Assembly: GCA_009869945.1 (NCBI GenBank)
Contig: WIXG01000052.1
Location: forward strand, 62,001 to 126,000
Origin: Mesaphorura yosii
Lineage: Eukaryota > Arthropoda > Collembola > Poduromorpha > Tullbergiidae
Reading direction: 5' to 3'
DNA length: 64,000 bases
Shown here piece by piece: positions 26,101 to 37,700 of the stretch (position 1 is its first letter; every line of letters starts with the position of its first letter). The notes below the pieces were generated by a model. It had not been told where the DNA came from and did no database searches. It worked only from the letters and a program-made list of their open reading frames with translations. The translations under genes and the position numbers were made by a program.

Positions 26101-26241
26101 GAACACAAACCCTCCGGAAACATTGAATCCGAAGGCGAGAAGAGAGCTGCAGACTCACCAGTTACGTCTCGTCCAGCAAAACAGCCTCGACGCATTCAAC
26201 TGATCACATTGGTTTCGTCTTCGAACACTTCAAAGAAATGA
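23179..26241 (+). CDS. CHAF1B: chromatin assembly factor 1 subunit B (CAF-1 p60)
   Basis: CAF-1 p60 is the WD-repeat subunit that deposits H3-H4 onto newly replicated DNA. Exons: 23179-23523, 23591-23723, 23813-23991, 24085-24182, 24323-24612, 24688-24840, 24946-25086, 25150-25599, 25691-26241; 779 residues against about 560 in human. Conserved blocks include VAWHNKEPVLSIDF at the start, LTRHLKSVNVVRFS, the HFEDVSDLCWSKD blade, LRTFCRRPQFSP and LSDLTWSRDGRVI. The C-terminus is long, Lys- and acidic-rich, and includes KRNTLDRWIKKTP, which matches the short conserved vertebrate tail motif. An acidic Ser/Ala-rich insert of about 60 residues (36-95) interrupts blade 1. The gene is convergent with the ZnT5-like gene, with 168 bp between stops. 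Confidence 0.93.
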
Positions 26242-26409
26242 ACTTCTAGTAAAGTAAACATCGAGATTCTTTAATTCATTTTTAGGAATATTTAAATGTG
26301 TTCCTGTTTTGACCAGGTACGTTAAAACAGTTTAAAAAGGTTACAACTTAATTACATTTCCATTTCACTAAATGTGAAACTTCAATAGGTTAGACAAATT
26401 AACAATCCA

Positions 26410-29191
26410 TTAAGGAGCTGTTGTATTTCCACTTCGTATAAATTGGTCCTTTTCGATTTGTACCGTGAAGTGAGTGAAACCAATTGCTAAAAATAAGCCA
26501 CTGACATCGTTAATTATTTTTTGCTCGTTTGCCTCATTTGTTGCGTGCACATGAATAGAGCCAACAAACTGGTTCGGTGAATGGGCCCAAAATCTGTGGT
26601 CCTTGTAACTCAGGACTCCACCCATAGCTAAGATTTGGAGTAGGACTTGTTGAATTTCTTTCTCAGAACCAGGTGGGACTGACAGCAATAAATTACGAGC
26701 ATTGGTTCGCAGAACAGCATACAAGACTTTGACAAAAAAGGCGGATATAAAAATTGAACACACGCAGTCGAGTAGTTTCCAACCGTTTGGGAGGAGTAGG
26801 GCGCTTGCTGCCAGTAGAATGTTGCGGAATGTGTTGGAGAGTATCACCTCATGCATTCCTAAAAAATTATGGATATTGTGTAAGGCTGAAATCTAGATCC
26901 ATAAGCAAATGCAAATCACACCTTCGCCTAGGTTTAAAATTGAGAAAAGTTGATTGTCGGGATGGCATATCTTGGTGAAATAAATTCCAAATGCATTTAA
27001 CAGTAGTAGAGCAGTGAGCATCATAAAAGTTTGTGTTGTAGACAAATTGGGGTTGTCCACATCGATTGGGGAAGAACCATCGAGGAGAAAGGTGAAAATG
27101 GTCCCGTACGTGGTTAAGATAATGCCACTTGATATTATAGTTAGAAAAACCAGTGCTAGAACAAACGCGAAGAGTACTTCTTGCCGGTCGTATCTGGAAA
27201 TCAAAGTCAAAGTCGACAGTTAGGGAATAAATGATCACAGTGCACGTACCCACGTACGCAGTGCATGCACTTGTGCAATTACCCAAGCTGATTCATTTTC
27301 GTTGGCTGCATTTTGGAGACCACGACAGAGTTGATGACAATAACTAGTGCAAAAGTCTCAAACAATTTAAAGGTACCATCTGCTATAAACGATGAAGACT
27401 GAATTGAAGCAGCGGAATAAAATTCGATCGTTGTGGTCAGCAGATGAATCATGAACAACTTAAAGACTCGTTTGCTTGTCATGTTTGTCTGCACGTCTTT
27501 TCGAATGACATTACACCAAATGATAATTTTTGAGCATGCTGTCTCCATCGCCGAAGTTGAGTCAAAAGAAGAGACATTGGAAAAGTTGAGCAACGGCAGT
27601 CCATCGGCTGAGTATCCAACAAATGAACCTTGACCAGTTGCCTTTTCTGGAGCAGTTAGATTCAGTACGGCTGCAAGAAAGACATTTTGAAAATTCCTGA
27701 ACACCGGATTCCTGGGTGAGTAAAAAGTGGAAACTGTATTCACTCACCGAAACATAGTAAAAGAAATGCCCCCAATGCACCCACGGGGTTTAGGTCCAGT
27801 AGCACAGAAGAGTTGTGCATAAAAAAGTGGAAAATTAGTGCAGATGACAGCGTCGAAAGACAACCGATTCTTGCGGCCTTCCGAGCTTCAATATTTTGCG
27901 CGCAGGCTGCATCAACATAGTGTTCAATTGTTAGCCCTAATGCGGCCACACTTGTCAACAGCACGCTGCTTATGTTGAAGGCGATCATGTCAGCCTAGAA
28001 AAGTCAAGCCTATGACCTCATGCTATCCAAACGTCTCGAGTTTTCAAGAATTTCAAGAATTACCCCATCTAAGAAATCAGCAAACGTCAATAGCAGCAAC
28101 CCACCGCCGGAGATAAGCATTGATTTCAGTTTCATTTGTGCCTGCGCCTCAATGGAGTATTTTTGATTTAATGAGCAAAAGATGTAGTTCAATGCGATCC
28201 AAATCATGAGCACACAAACCCCAATCTAAGTTACAGTGTTATGCGTTAATTACGTGAATTTTTCACGGGCTAGCATAGGAAAAGAACTCACCACATTCTT
28301 TGAGTGTGAGTCCAAATTTTCGACATCATTACTATTCGTTTTCACAGCAGATGATGACGTTTGATTCTCGGAAATGAGCAAACTCACGATACCCGCCGCA
28401 AAAAGGAGAGCGCCACGAAGTTTGGACCCCAATTTAACTAGAAAAAAGCTCTGAGGATTCCTACTTCCCTATTTAAATTAGTAAAGTAAAAACTCACAAA
28501 TGAGACAGGATGAGACGATTCCAGCAATTATGAACTCATCATAAGATCCAATACATAGCAACGTACGAAATGGACCACAAAGCTGCAGTGCAGACACCCA
28601 CATGAGAAGAAGTATTGTAGACGCGAAGGAATGAACTAAAGTGTCGAGGATTTGTTTGCGACTAGAAAGGTGATTATCAAGATGATCACATCGTCGGTTG
28701 CTTGAAACCATTGACCAGAATGGAAAGATTTTCGAGAGCGAGGCGGAATGTTTTGTGATTGATGCAAGTCTGTCCAAAGTCAATTGAATGACCCCAGAAC
28801 TAAATTAGAGAACAATTCATTTAATGCTTCGTTTCGTTTTAATTCCAAACGTTTCTCACCTTAATTGCACACAAGTAAGTATCTGAATGGTAGAACTCCA
28901 TCTTCCAAAAAGCGCCACGGGCGGAGCATGAATATTTGTAGCGAAGGCCTCTTCGCTCACGGAGTAAGTATCAATTTTTGCAGCTGCATAGTTTCCTGGA
29001 ATGTGGGGCGACGCAGTACTTGCAAGCAATGATGACAAGATGTATATTACGATTGATCTGAAAATTTTAGCACCAATGAGTGGAGCAATTAGTAGCTTAT
29101 GACTTTGTGGTGACTGTTTAATGCAAATTCCTGCAGAATTGAAAAAATGCATGAGATTTAAGGCTTTAAAAGGGTCATACAGTAATCGCAT
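26410..29191 (-). CDS. SLC30A5: ZnT5-like zinc transporter (SLC30A5) lacking the zinc site
   Basis: ZnT5 is an early-secretory-pathway zinc/proton exchanger that works as a heterodimer with ZnT6. Exons (minus): 29191-28860, 28799-28498, 28437-28292, 28225-28064, 27994-27748, 27670-27283, 27193-26922, 26858-26410; 765 residues. ZnT5-specific features are the long N-terminal multi-pass region with LQLCGPFRTLL, EHYVDAACAQNIEARKAAR, GSFVGYSADGLPLLNF before the cation-diffusion domain, and the C-terminal LSYKDHRFWAHS. The zinc ligands are all replaced: the HxxxD of TM II is F497/E501 and that of TM V is V621/N625. The His-rich loop is absent. The N-terminus starts at YDPFKAL, missing the first vertebrate helix. 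Loss of transport is inferred; a scaffold role like ZnT6 is possible. Confidence 0.88.
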
Positions 29192-29205
29192 TCATGTTAA
29201 ATATA

Positions 29206-29943
29206 AGGGGAGAAGAGTGTCAAAATCATTATTAAAGACAGAGCATGACCATGCAATATGGAGTTTTGCGTTTCAACTCAAATGACATGTATCGCAATAT
29301 GGAAAGCAATGCAACTTAAAGATCCGATTCAACATTGAAACTCGATACAACTTCAAAATGTGTTTTAATATCAAAAGTCGATGCAACCTTAATGCGCGAT
29401 TCAACATTAAAAGTCGGCCCAGCTTAAGATTGCGTCACAATGCACAATCGCTACAACCCAAATGAAACACAGCTTAAACCGGATGCAACTTAAAAATGAA
29501 ACACAATATAAAACATGCCGTTCTTCGGGATCCTTTCCTCGAGAGCGGTGCCACTCTCTCCTGGGCCTAATCGTAAATGCTAAGTGACAACCCCTTCATT
29601 TCGCAGTTTTTCGAAGAACCACCAATAGTTTAAGGATCAGCCACGAGTCGCATACTGTGAGTTGTTTTAAAGGTGGAGCGCGTTTAAGTTGTATTTCGCT
29701 TAAGTTGCTTCTCGTTTACATCATATCAATATTGTGTTGCGCCGCAGTCTTGAACTGTGTCGGCATTTCATGTTGAATCGCATTTTAAAGCTGCAGCGAT
29801 CTTTATTGTTGAATCTCATCTTTAAGCTGCGTTACGTTCCATATTGCGTAAATGTGACTCTAAGTTGAAAAGCAAAACTCCATATTACGTATTGAATGGT
29901 CATGCTGTGTCCTTTAATAGTGATTTTGACACTCCTCTCCTCC
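29206..29943. mobile_element. foldback/MITE-like element with long inverted repeats
   Basis: The two ends are imperfect inverted repeats: the left arm begins AGGGGAGAAGAGTGTCAAAA and the reverse complement of the right end begins GGAGGAGAGGAGTGTCAAAA. Similarity continues for roughly 300 bp inward (for example GCATGACCAT, AATATGGAGTTTTGC, GCAATATGGAA), leaving a central segment of about 130 bp near 29520-29650. Each arm is built of degenerate units of about 36 bp related to GATGCAACTTAAA and CGATTCAACATTAAAAG. TATA flanks both sides (29202-29205 and 29944-29947), a possible target duplication. No reading frame is present, so it is non-autonomous. The superfamily is not identified. Confidence 0.75.
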
Positions 29944-29947
29944 TATA

Positions 29948-30790
29948 GTTCAACCAGTACCAGTGCTTTGCAAGGTCATCCTGGAATTCGTATCACATTC
30001 ACATCCAATGCTTGCTCCTGTTTGGGGATTCTAAATAGCTCGCATTTCTAAGGCTCGTTCTCGTGAAGCATGCCAGATGCCACGAGCTTAATGTTTGGCT
30101 GACCAATAACCCAATACAATCACAGATAACATGTTGAGCAGCACCACCGAGTCGCACTTCGACGATTTATCGAATAAGATCCAGTGCAGCACCGGTTCCG
30201 ATCAAATAATGTTACACTACGCTCCCCACGCTACAAGGTAAGAAAATATACGTGCTGAAACGCAATTTGGAGTCCTATTGTTGAACTTAATTAGTATTCA
30301 CGACTCACATTTAACGAAAGTCACGACGGCGGAACAAGGGCAGGTTACAACTTCATAGACCTACATCTGCATCCCAACACGTAAATTCCAAATTCTTGCA
30401 GCGCAACGGAGCTTCAGATTGAAGGCAGGAATCGGAACTGTCATAACACACCAGAAATATTGGATGCACGAACATCATCCGACCGGAACCGGGTCAAATT
30501 TATCGATTCTTCACTAGTATGATGTGTTTCAACAAAGTCTGATGTACGCACATTTTGCGAGCACTCAAGGATTGCGAAAAGTGCCGGGTCGTGAATCGGA
30601 ATCGGATGGTGAGCCACGACGAAACTGAAAACTCCTAATTTGACTTACTCGTGCACCGATTTTGTGTGATTAATTTAGACACGCACTTCAAAGGTGACAT
30701 TTAAGCTGCAGTAGGGACAGACTCAAGCCGGAGTAGCGATCACTGAACAGGAAGAGGGCGGAAGGAAAGCTTGTCTAACTAAACTTCTCT
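29948..30790. other. intergenic region
   Basis: No gene or repeat is recognised between the foldback element and the TMEM177 promoter. Short plus-strand GTAAG motifs occur but no exon can be built from them. Confidence 0.45.
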
Positions 30791-30795
30791 TTGCC

Positions 30796-30804
30796 TATAA
30801 AAGG
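30796..30804 (+). promoter_or_regulatory. TATA box of TMEM177
   Basis: TATAAAAGG lies about 30 bp upstream of the initiator-like ATTCACT near 30828 and 44 bp before a leader donor (GTAAGT at 30848). This is a textbook spacing for a TATA promoter driving the gene that starts at 30956. Confidence 0.6.
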
Positions 30805-30955
30805 ACTGTGGCTAAGGAAAGGCTACATTCACTGAGATTCGAGATTGGTAAGTTCCAATCAGCGATCAGCAAAAGCATTCAATGTTCTTTCTTATCATTG
30901 AGTTTGATTATTTGTGCAAAGCATTTCGGACGCCTGGAGTGTGTGTGGTGACTCA

Positions 30956-32214
30956 ATGGCATCTTCAACAAGGGAAGCCTTACGATTTTTACATTCTGAG
31001 AAGGGACGTAGAGTCCTGCTGTACACAACTTCCGCCACCTCCGCCGCAATTGCATGGGGATATATTGGTTACCAGACATATTTCATCACCTCGTACCGAG
31101 ACACATTGCAGTTGTATTTGTAAGCTTCGAACTTAACACAGTTTTACTACTGATGCAGCCAGTTGTCAATTTCATCCTAAGCTGAATGCGCAATTTGACT
31201 GTAGAAATGGAATTACAACGCGTCCCAGTCCAGAACTGAAAGCACGATCCATTGAAGTGCTTGACGACATGAAGCTGCCATCCAAATCCAGGTCTTACAT
31301 CAGGCTGTTCACCGTCTTTGGCTTTGATCCGTACCACATAGGCTCGACCAAAACTAACGCCGGCGCATTTGTTGGAGTTCCGGCCAATTTCGAATACAAA
31401 TCTCCAGTCGACATAAACCGAAGTGACATAAGGGTCAGTTTTTAGCTTCGCGCCCCTCTGATAATGATTAAAGAATAAGCATCAGAAGTTCACTACACAA
31501 TATTTGAAGTTTAATTGGCAGATGTTACAAGTATCAACGAATTTCATTTCAGGTTGCTCAGACTGTACCAGTGTCTTGGAATACAGACGAAGGAAGGCTT
31601 CTGGAGGGAAGTCTACTTTTAAGTGAGAGGGCTCAGAAATTCGCAATGGCACGGGAAATATCAATGGCTGACACGCACCATGTATACAGTTATTCTATAG
31701 TTCATTCATTGTCATTAATGCTGTATTATCTTCTTGGTAAGCCTCTGTTCAAATATGCCACCTCGTAAACATTTATTTCAACGTTTTGTTTTCAGCGGCT
31801 ACTGCAAATGATAATTTTTACGGCCTTTACAAACCGGCCTCGTTTCGATTTACAATGTACACCATGGCCGCTACCTTTACTTACGGAGTGTGGGCTGTCA
31901 GTCGAGATATTCTCACCAAATATTACGAAAACTACTCTGACAAGAGAGCGACATCGTTGGGGGTTGATTACGCAAAAGGCGGAGTTGAATTTTACACAAA
32001 AGTTATACAACGCAACGTAGCCATCCGCGGTCTAATGGGAAAAGAAGGAGAGTCATTGTACACACAATTTGGAAATGACGTGGAGTTCATTAGACAAAAA
32101 CATGTTCCATTCTCCGAGAGGAAACTGAATGCTGAAAACGCTGTCAAGGAGTACTACAAGAAACTGGAGGAAGCGAAAAGCTCTGAGAAGACAAATTTGA
32201 ACGAACCTGCATAA
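30956..32214 (+). CDS. TMEM177: TMEM177, mitochondrial COX2 assembly protein
   Basis: TMEM177 is a mitochondrial inner-membrane protein that stabilises COX20 and newly made COX2 during cytochrome oxidase assembly. Exons: 30956-31119, 31163-31433, 31553-31736, 31796-32214; 345 residues against 311 in human. The N-terminus has a basic stretch then a membrane segment (about residues 19-43). Family blocks are FVGVPANF, SERAQKFAMAREI, GGVEFYTKVIQRN and GLMGKEGESLYTQFGN. Two further helices lie around YSIVHSLSLMLYYLL and FTMYTMAATFTYGVWAV. The first intron is only 43 bp and its acceptor (CCAG at 31162) was chosen because the nearer GCAG breaks the frame. Poly(A) signals lie at 32335 and 32344. Confidence 0.88.
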
Positions 32215-32334
32215 ATTGGAATTGGAACCTGGAGCATAATTTTGTTTGCGATGGGAAACTAGTCGGTTTAGTTTGCATATGCTATGAGTGTTCGATTTGA
32301 TACTAAAAGTGTGAATTGCATAAAGAGCTTTAAT

Positions 32335-32349
32335 AATAAATGCAATAAA
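32335..32349 (+). terminator. poly(A) signals of TMEM177
   Basis: Two AATAAA hexamers lie 120 and 130 bp after the TMEM177 stop codon. Confidence 0.65.
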
Positions 32350-33122
32350 ACGCAGAAAATTTAAATATTTAGCCCAAAGTCTCCAAAAGAAAGTAAATAC
32401 AACTTTTAACTGTTTTTAATCAAAGCTTTAGGAGTAGAAATCGATTCTTGAATTTTTATTAACAAGACAGGAAGACCTATAGAAGTATTGGCACATATCA
32501 CATCATCGCAAATATGATGTTGGATTCTCGTGCAACTGATGCAACGTCAGCTGCTACTTGTTGACAAACTGCGTCAATCAGGCTTTCCTTTGGGGTGTAA
32601 TGATAAAAAGATACATAAACAAAGCACGCTAGCAAAAATCTCCACCTTCAATTATTATTCGTCACCAATCAAGAGTCTATCCCAGACAGATATTCTCATT
32701 ACTTCTGAGGCTGTACCGTTCCATTTCTTATGCCTGTCTGCCTTATGTTTGTGCTGCTCGCTCGAGAGAAAGCATACGCAATACGAAGGAGAACAGACGA
32801 GCACAGAGGACCAAGGAGTCCATTTCAGTTTTTGAAAGATAATTTTGTTTTTAGTGATTTTATATTTATACTCTTTAGTTTCAACTTATGTGATTTATAG
32901 AATTTATAATTGCTGGTAAACACATTCGTCATCAGTATTTAATGCAGATAGCAGAGAGATTGGAAGGCAACAAGTCTTGTGCAAAGAGAAGTAATGGACT
33001 CTTCCTGCTTATTTCAGGCTCGAACTGGGACGCTCACGCTAGGATATCGGAGGAATTCAGGAATTGCTGAACTGGACTGCAATTTATTTCACACATCAAT
33101 TGGATTGCCAATTTAAAGCAAC
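32350..33122. other. intergenic spacer and leader of the next gene
   Basis: The stretch is AT-rich, with one plus-strand frame at 32530-32835 that has no recognisable product. The final part before 33123 should be the 5' UTR of the downstream gene. Confidence 0.4.
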
Positions 33123-34131
33123 ATGGACTACTGGAGTTATTTGCCATTTCTTCAATTTATTCGTGATGATAAAGAAACTGTAACAATAATGGCGGAAGCG
33201 ATGCAGATAGTTCCAACAGTTTGTAAGTACTAAAAGTCACATATACTTCCACTTCTTGGCAAGATGTTCTTGCGCTTCATTAAACACTTGGACTCCTGCA
33301 GCCGCATCCATTACTAATTTTTAAATTGATTGTGATTCAATTTTTCTGTCTTGTTTTAGGTAAAATTCTACAAGCTCCAAGATCAAATGAAAGGAATACT
33401 CCGCAACCTTTGGCTGGTCTCAATGGAGCAACGACGTAAGGGAGTTTCTTTTCACATCTTACTTTGACTAAAGCCAATATAATAATTTAACTGAATCGCA
33501 TTTTAGTGTTGCACCTTCGCCGTCCCTAACATCAACATCGAATGTGAACGTGAGCTTGCAGGATATGGGAGCAGCGAGCTCATTGGTAACGCTGTCTCGA
33601 AAACGGAAGCGCCCGGAAGAAGCGAACTCCTCGACCATAATGTATCCGTTTAAGAAGAGGAAGTTAATGGGAGTCAGAAATGTTCCTGCAAGTGATACTT
33701 CAAGAGACCACAATCAGCCAAGTACTAGCGCAGCAGCAGCTGTTGCAAACAGGGAAGAGAGAGCTGAAAGCGTAGAAACCACTACTTCAAGCTCGAGTCC
33801 AGGCAGCATGGATGGCGGTGATCAGTTAGCCATTATTCGGTTGAAACTGAAAGAAGACTATGACAAATTTGTTGATCAAGTTGGACAGCTCGCATCACTA
33901 GAAAGACAAAAGAACACACTTATTCAAAAGTTTGTACAACTTTGCACTGCAGCTTCTTTGTCAACTACTGCAGCTGCGGGTACTTCAGGAAGCGGTGCTG
34001 CCACTAACACAGGAGAGACAAATCCACCAGAAAGTAGCAGCAATTCAATCGATCCTGCCACTCCGCCCGCTAGCAGCACCACTGTTGACAACGATCATTC
34101 ATATGCCTCTCCGTCTCCACCGTCTGCATAA
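33123..34131 (+). CDS. unrecognised nuclear-type protein with basic motif and coiled coil
   Basis: I do not recognise the family. Exons: 33123-33222, 33360-33435 and 33507-34131; 266 residues. All three junctions keep phase and have good splice sites (GTAAGT and TTTTAG). The N-terminal exon encodes MDYWSYLPFLQFIRDD, a compact mixed segment. Residues around 85-110 hold two basic clusters, SRKRKRPEE and YPFKKRKLMG, which look like a bipartite nuclear localisation signal. A helix around DQLAIIRLKLKEDYDKFV continuing to LERQKNTLIQKF is predicted to form a coiled coil. The remainder is Ser/Thr/Ala-rich and probably disordered. AATAAA at 34766 may end a 3' UTR of about 640 nt. A chromatin or transcription adaptor is possible but unproven. 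Confidence 0.65.
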
Positions 34132-34771
34132 AAAGAGATTCGCAAGTGAATAATAGAAAGTAGCCTGGTATTGTGGTTACGGACTTCCTCATACTTGGAC
34201 TTGTACGAAGTATTAGATACGATCCAGGATTCAAATCATCCAACCAAAAATTCGTCTTCAATGTACAATGCATAATGCATTGCATCAATCAGCAACAAAG
34301 TTAATAATTAAGGACATCTGTTTGACATATTTTATTGTGTTCCGTATGACTAGAGACCATTTGGCAATTTACTTACCAAAATCCATTTGTATGTTGTTTA
34401 AGTTAAACAGAACTGACAAGGTTTTGTACACTACTAATTTGTATGCTTTATACCCCAAATAACTCAATGCGATAATTCACTTTGTAGGATAGTTTGAAGC
34501 GTTAAAGCAAACTAAGCAAATGTTGAAGATTCTGACAAATCATGACCCGATTTTTGGTTCTAGACATCGTGAGTAGTATTTTTTTCGTTGTTTGAGTTTT
34601 AAATGAAACTATAGAAAGCATGACGATGATAGAATATCTTAATTGTAACGTTTAATAGTGTTGGCGTTTGCAAATACATATACTTCGTTTAATTTTGTAG
34701 TCATACTATCGCTTGAAAACCTGACTTTAATTGGATTTAGTGTGGACTGAATATTTATTAGTATGAATAAA

Positions 34772-37700
34772 TATGTTGTAATTATGTGCTTAATTCGTTC
34801 AATGCTTGTCTCTTCGATTCAAGACGCCCGCATCATTGGAACAGTCTAGAGAGTTAATTTCTGAGATTTCATATTAATAGAATAGTTTTTGCTTACGCTA
34901 GTGATTTTTTCAACTTAATATTCTGATCGTGCAAGTTCCACACTTTCGCCCGAATCGACGATTGCATTATGTCATTTGTGAGGCGATGAGTGATGAGACG
35001 ATGTTTGAACTTTCTCCGTGTCAATCATGCTAAAATAATATTACAACAAAAAGCCGTTATGAAGTTTAAGCTTTAAGGGGTAAGCACGGAATAAAATCTT
35101 TCGGTGGACACTCTAGCCTGCTGCGTGCGAGGAGTTTTGCTATCGTTTCCTCATATGTTACCGCCTTCTTGTGTTTGCTGAAACACAAGTCGTGTTCTGT
35201 AAGAGCCCCCATAAAAGTCTTAAGATAAAGTAAAGTTAGAATAATTAATGTTAAAATCTCTCAGTAAACATAGTTTGAACAAAAACGGATGACGCTAGAA
35301 GGCGACGCATACTCAATGCTCTCACATATAAATGAATGTGCAGAATTCGCATTAGTTAAAAGAATGCAACAATGGTCCTACAGATCAGGTTGTACAGAAT
35401 TCCGTGTGCTGCAGAAGCAGTCATCAAAAGTCGCCTCAAGAATCTTTCGTCTTAGTTGCGATTGTGAGGAGAAGGAGTTAACACGTCTGTGCTTTTCAGT
35501 CGTACGCCTTGCATTGTTGCTTTTCGTTAATTCAGCATTCTCTTCGCCAAGAACTGCACATTCGTGCTTCTTGCATTTGCATTCTTGAGCGAGCAACCAG
35601 AAATTATACATTGCTCGTTTTTTCTTCACGTACTCGCTCTACGAAGTCATGAGAGAAGTCTTTTAAAACTTAAATTTTACACACATGGCTGATTTCATTG
35701 CGTTAAGAAAAGAACGAAGCAACAGCAGAATGAACTACTCGTGGTAACGTGAGAGCAATTTTGTCACTGTTTCACTGATGTGAATGGAATCCTGAACGTG
35801 TGCATTTTTATTTCGAAACAAAGTTGAGGCTGATTGCTCAAGGTAGCTCGGCACTCGGTGCGAGTACGCGTTGCTTCATTGAGAAGTGGGATTTGTGCTG
35901 GCGAATTTCTCTGGACGCAATCTGGTCATTTCGAGTGAAATGTGATCGTTCAATAGTGTGCAATCGAAAACAGAAAACTTTGAAGCTGAGAGGATTTTGG
36001 ATCCGGACTGAATAAGAAACCAAATTGAGACGGTAAGACAGGCGAAACAAATCGTAACCTATTTAAGACAGTTGAGTCAAGTCATTAGTTCAAGTCGGAG
36101 GTGGACACTCGCGTTCGCGCACAGTGCACCGTCGGCACCGTACTTTTTGTGTCAGTCGAATGACATGTGCTAGTTGTCTCGTACGCAGTCATTACTTCAT
36201 TTTGTAATTCAAGTTTTTACTATGGCATAATAATGTTTTGACTTTTTAATGCGCCCAATAATGATATTTGAGCTGCTATGCACAGACACAGACAGGCTGT
36301 ACAAGAATGCGGATTTTTGAATCTCAAAAACAACAATTACTTGTTTAGGGACGGTGTCCATTGCTGTTGCATTGTATTGTAAACTTGTATCGCGCTCGTA
36401 ATTTTGTTGCTGCAATGGCTGCCAATTTATGTAACGACCTGTCCTCTTTGTTGTCAAATTAATAGTTGTATGCTGAAACTGATTTTATTCGAACGTGGTT
36501 GGCAAATCATGCCGAGTAGTCTGCATTTTGTCTTAAAACGATAGTTAAATGGAAAGAATTGAAACAGACGCCTACTAGGCTTGAGATTCTTGCTGAGATA
36601 ATCGTTTATATTTAGTCGGTTGATTCTTGATGGTTTGATTGATTGAGGTTGCTCATTTATTCAAATATCGTTAGAGTTTAGTCATGACGCATTTCTTCGT
36701 TGCTCGCCGACATCGAATGTCGAGTCCCGTTAATACAGTTTTGGCAAAAGTACCAAATTGAGCTTTGGCTTATTGTCGAGACTGTGAAACACCTTTCATT
36801 GCACCAGAGTTATCATTTTTACCCAGGCCATGGAGGTGAGAATTGTGCATGATCATCGTAATGATGCGTTGTACAAGGAATTACAATTTACAACTATGTA
36901 AAATGCAATTGACATGTATTATTATTGTGAACACCGTCTGCAAAAGTAAAGATGATGAATTTTTGCCAAAACAGGCTTGAAGTCCGAGCCAGCAGTGCGC
37001 TACGCCTTTTCTGTGTAGTGTGCATTCTCGTCTCAGTGGTTTCGTAATCGCCTAAAGCCAGGTTGAGCAGAGGTACGAATGCGAACGAGGAAATCTCTGG
37101 GCTTAACTTAAAAGCGTCGATAAACGAGAGACTCGAGACCAGAGGGAAGTGAATAATGATGAAAAAGAAGATGAAGAGAAGATGAGACGGGGAGTTGAAG
37201 AGTGCGAGATCAACACACTGCGAAGAATCTCGCTACTCCATCATCTTTCGCTTGTTTCTCACCACTGCAATTCCCGCATTGTTGCAGTTTCGTGGTGGCA
37301 GAACAAAAAAGTGGCAATGAGCGTCGATTATTTTGCACACTGCACGAAATGCGAATTAAGATAGGAGAGCACTTTGACCCCATAGGCGTCACAGCGTGCG
37401 GGAAATTGAATACGATCCTTTATCGTGCGAAAATATCACAGGCGAATTGTCGATGGCTCTAAATTTAGATCGACATGAATTGAGGATAAGATTGCTTCCA
37501 TCAAAAGGCGCAAAACAAAACCACAGCTTCACAACCCAACAAAGCAATGAATGCTGAGAAAATCTCAGGCGGTACTTCAAGTCACAGCGAGCAATTGCAA
37601 CGAAGACGATGGCCCGAAAGAGATGCTGCTATGGTAATTGAGATCCATTTGTCGTTGCATGGGCGGGATGATTGACATGTGCTCGTGCTAGGATATCTTC

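Noticed and set aside
25674..26195. 173-codon minus-strand frame rich in Ser, Phe and Val
   Set aside because: It is the exact antisense of the last CHAF1B exon; its composition reflects complemented acidic and Lys codons.
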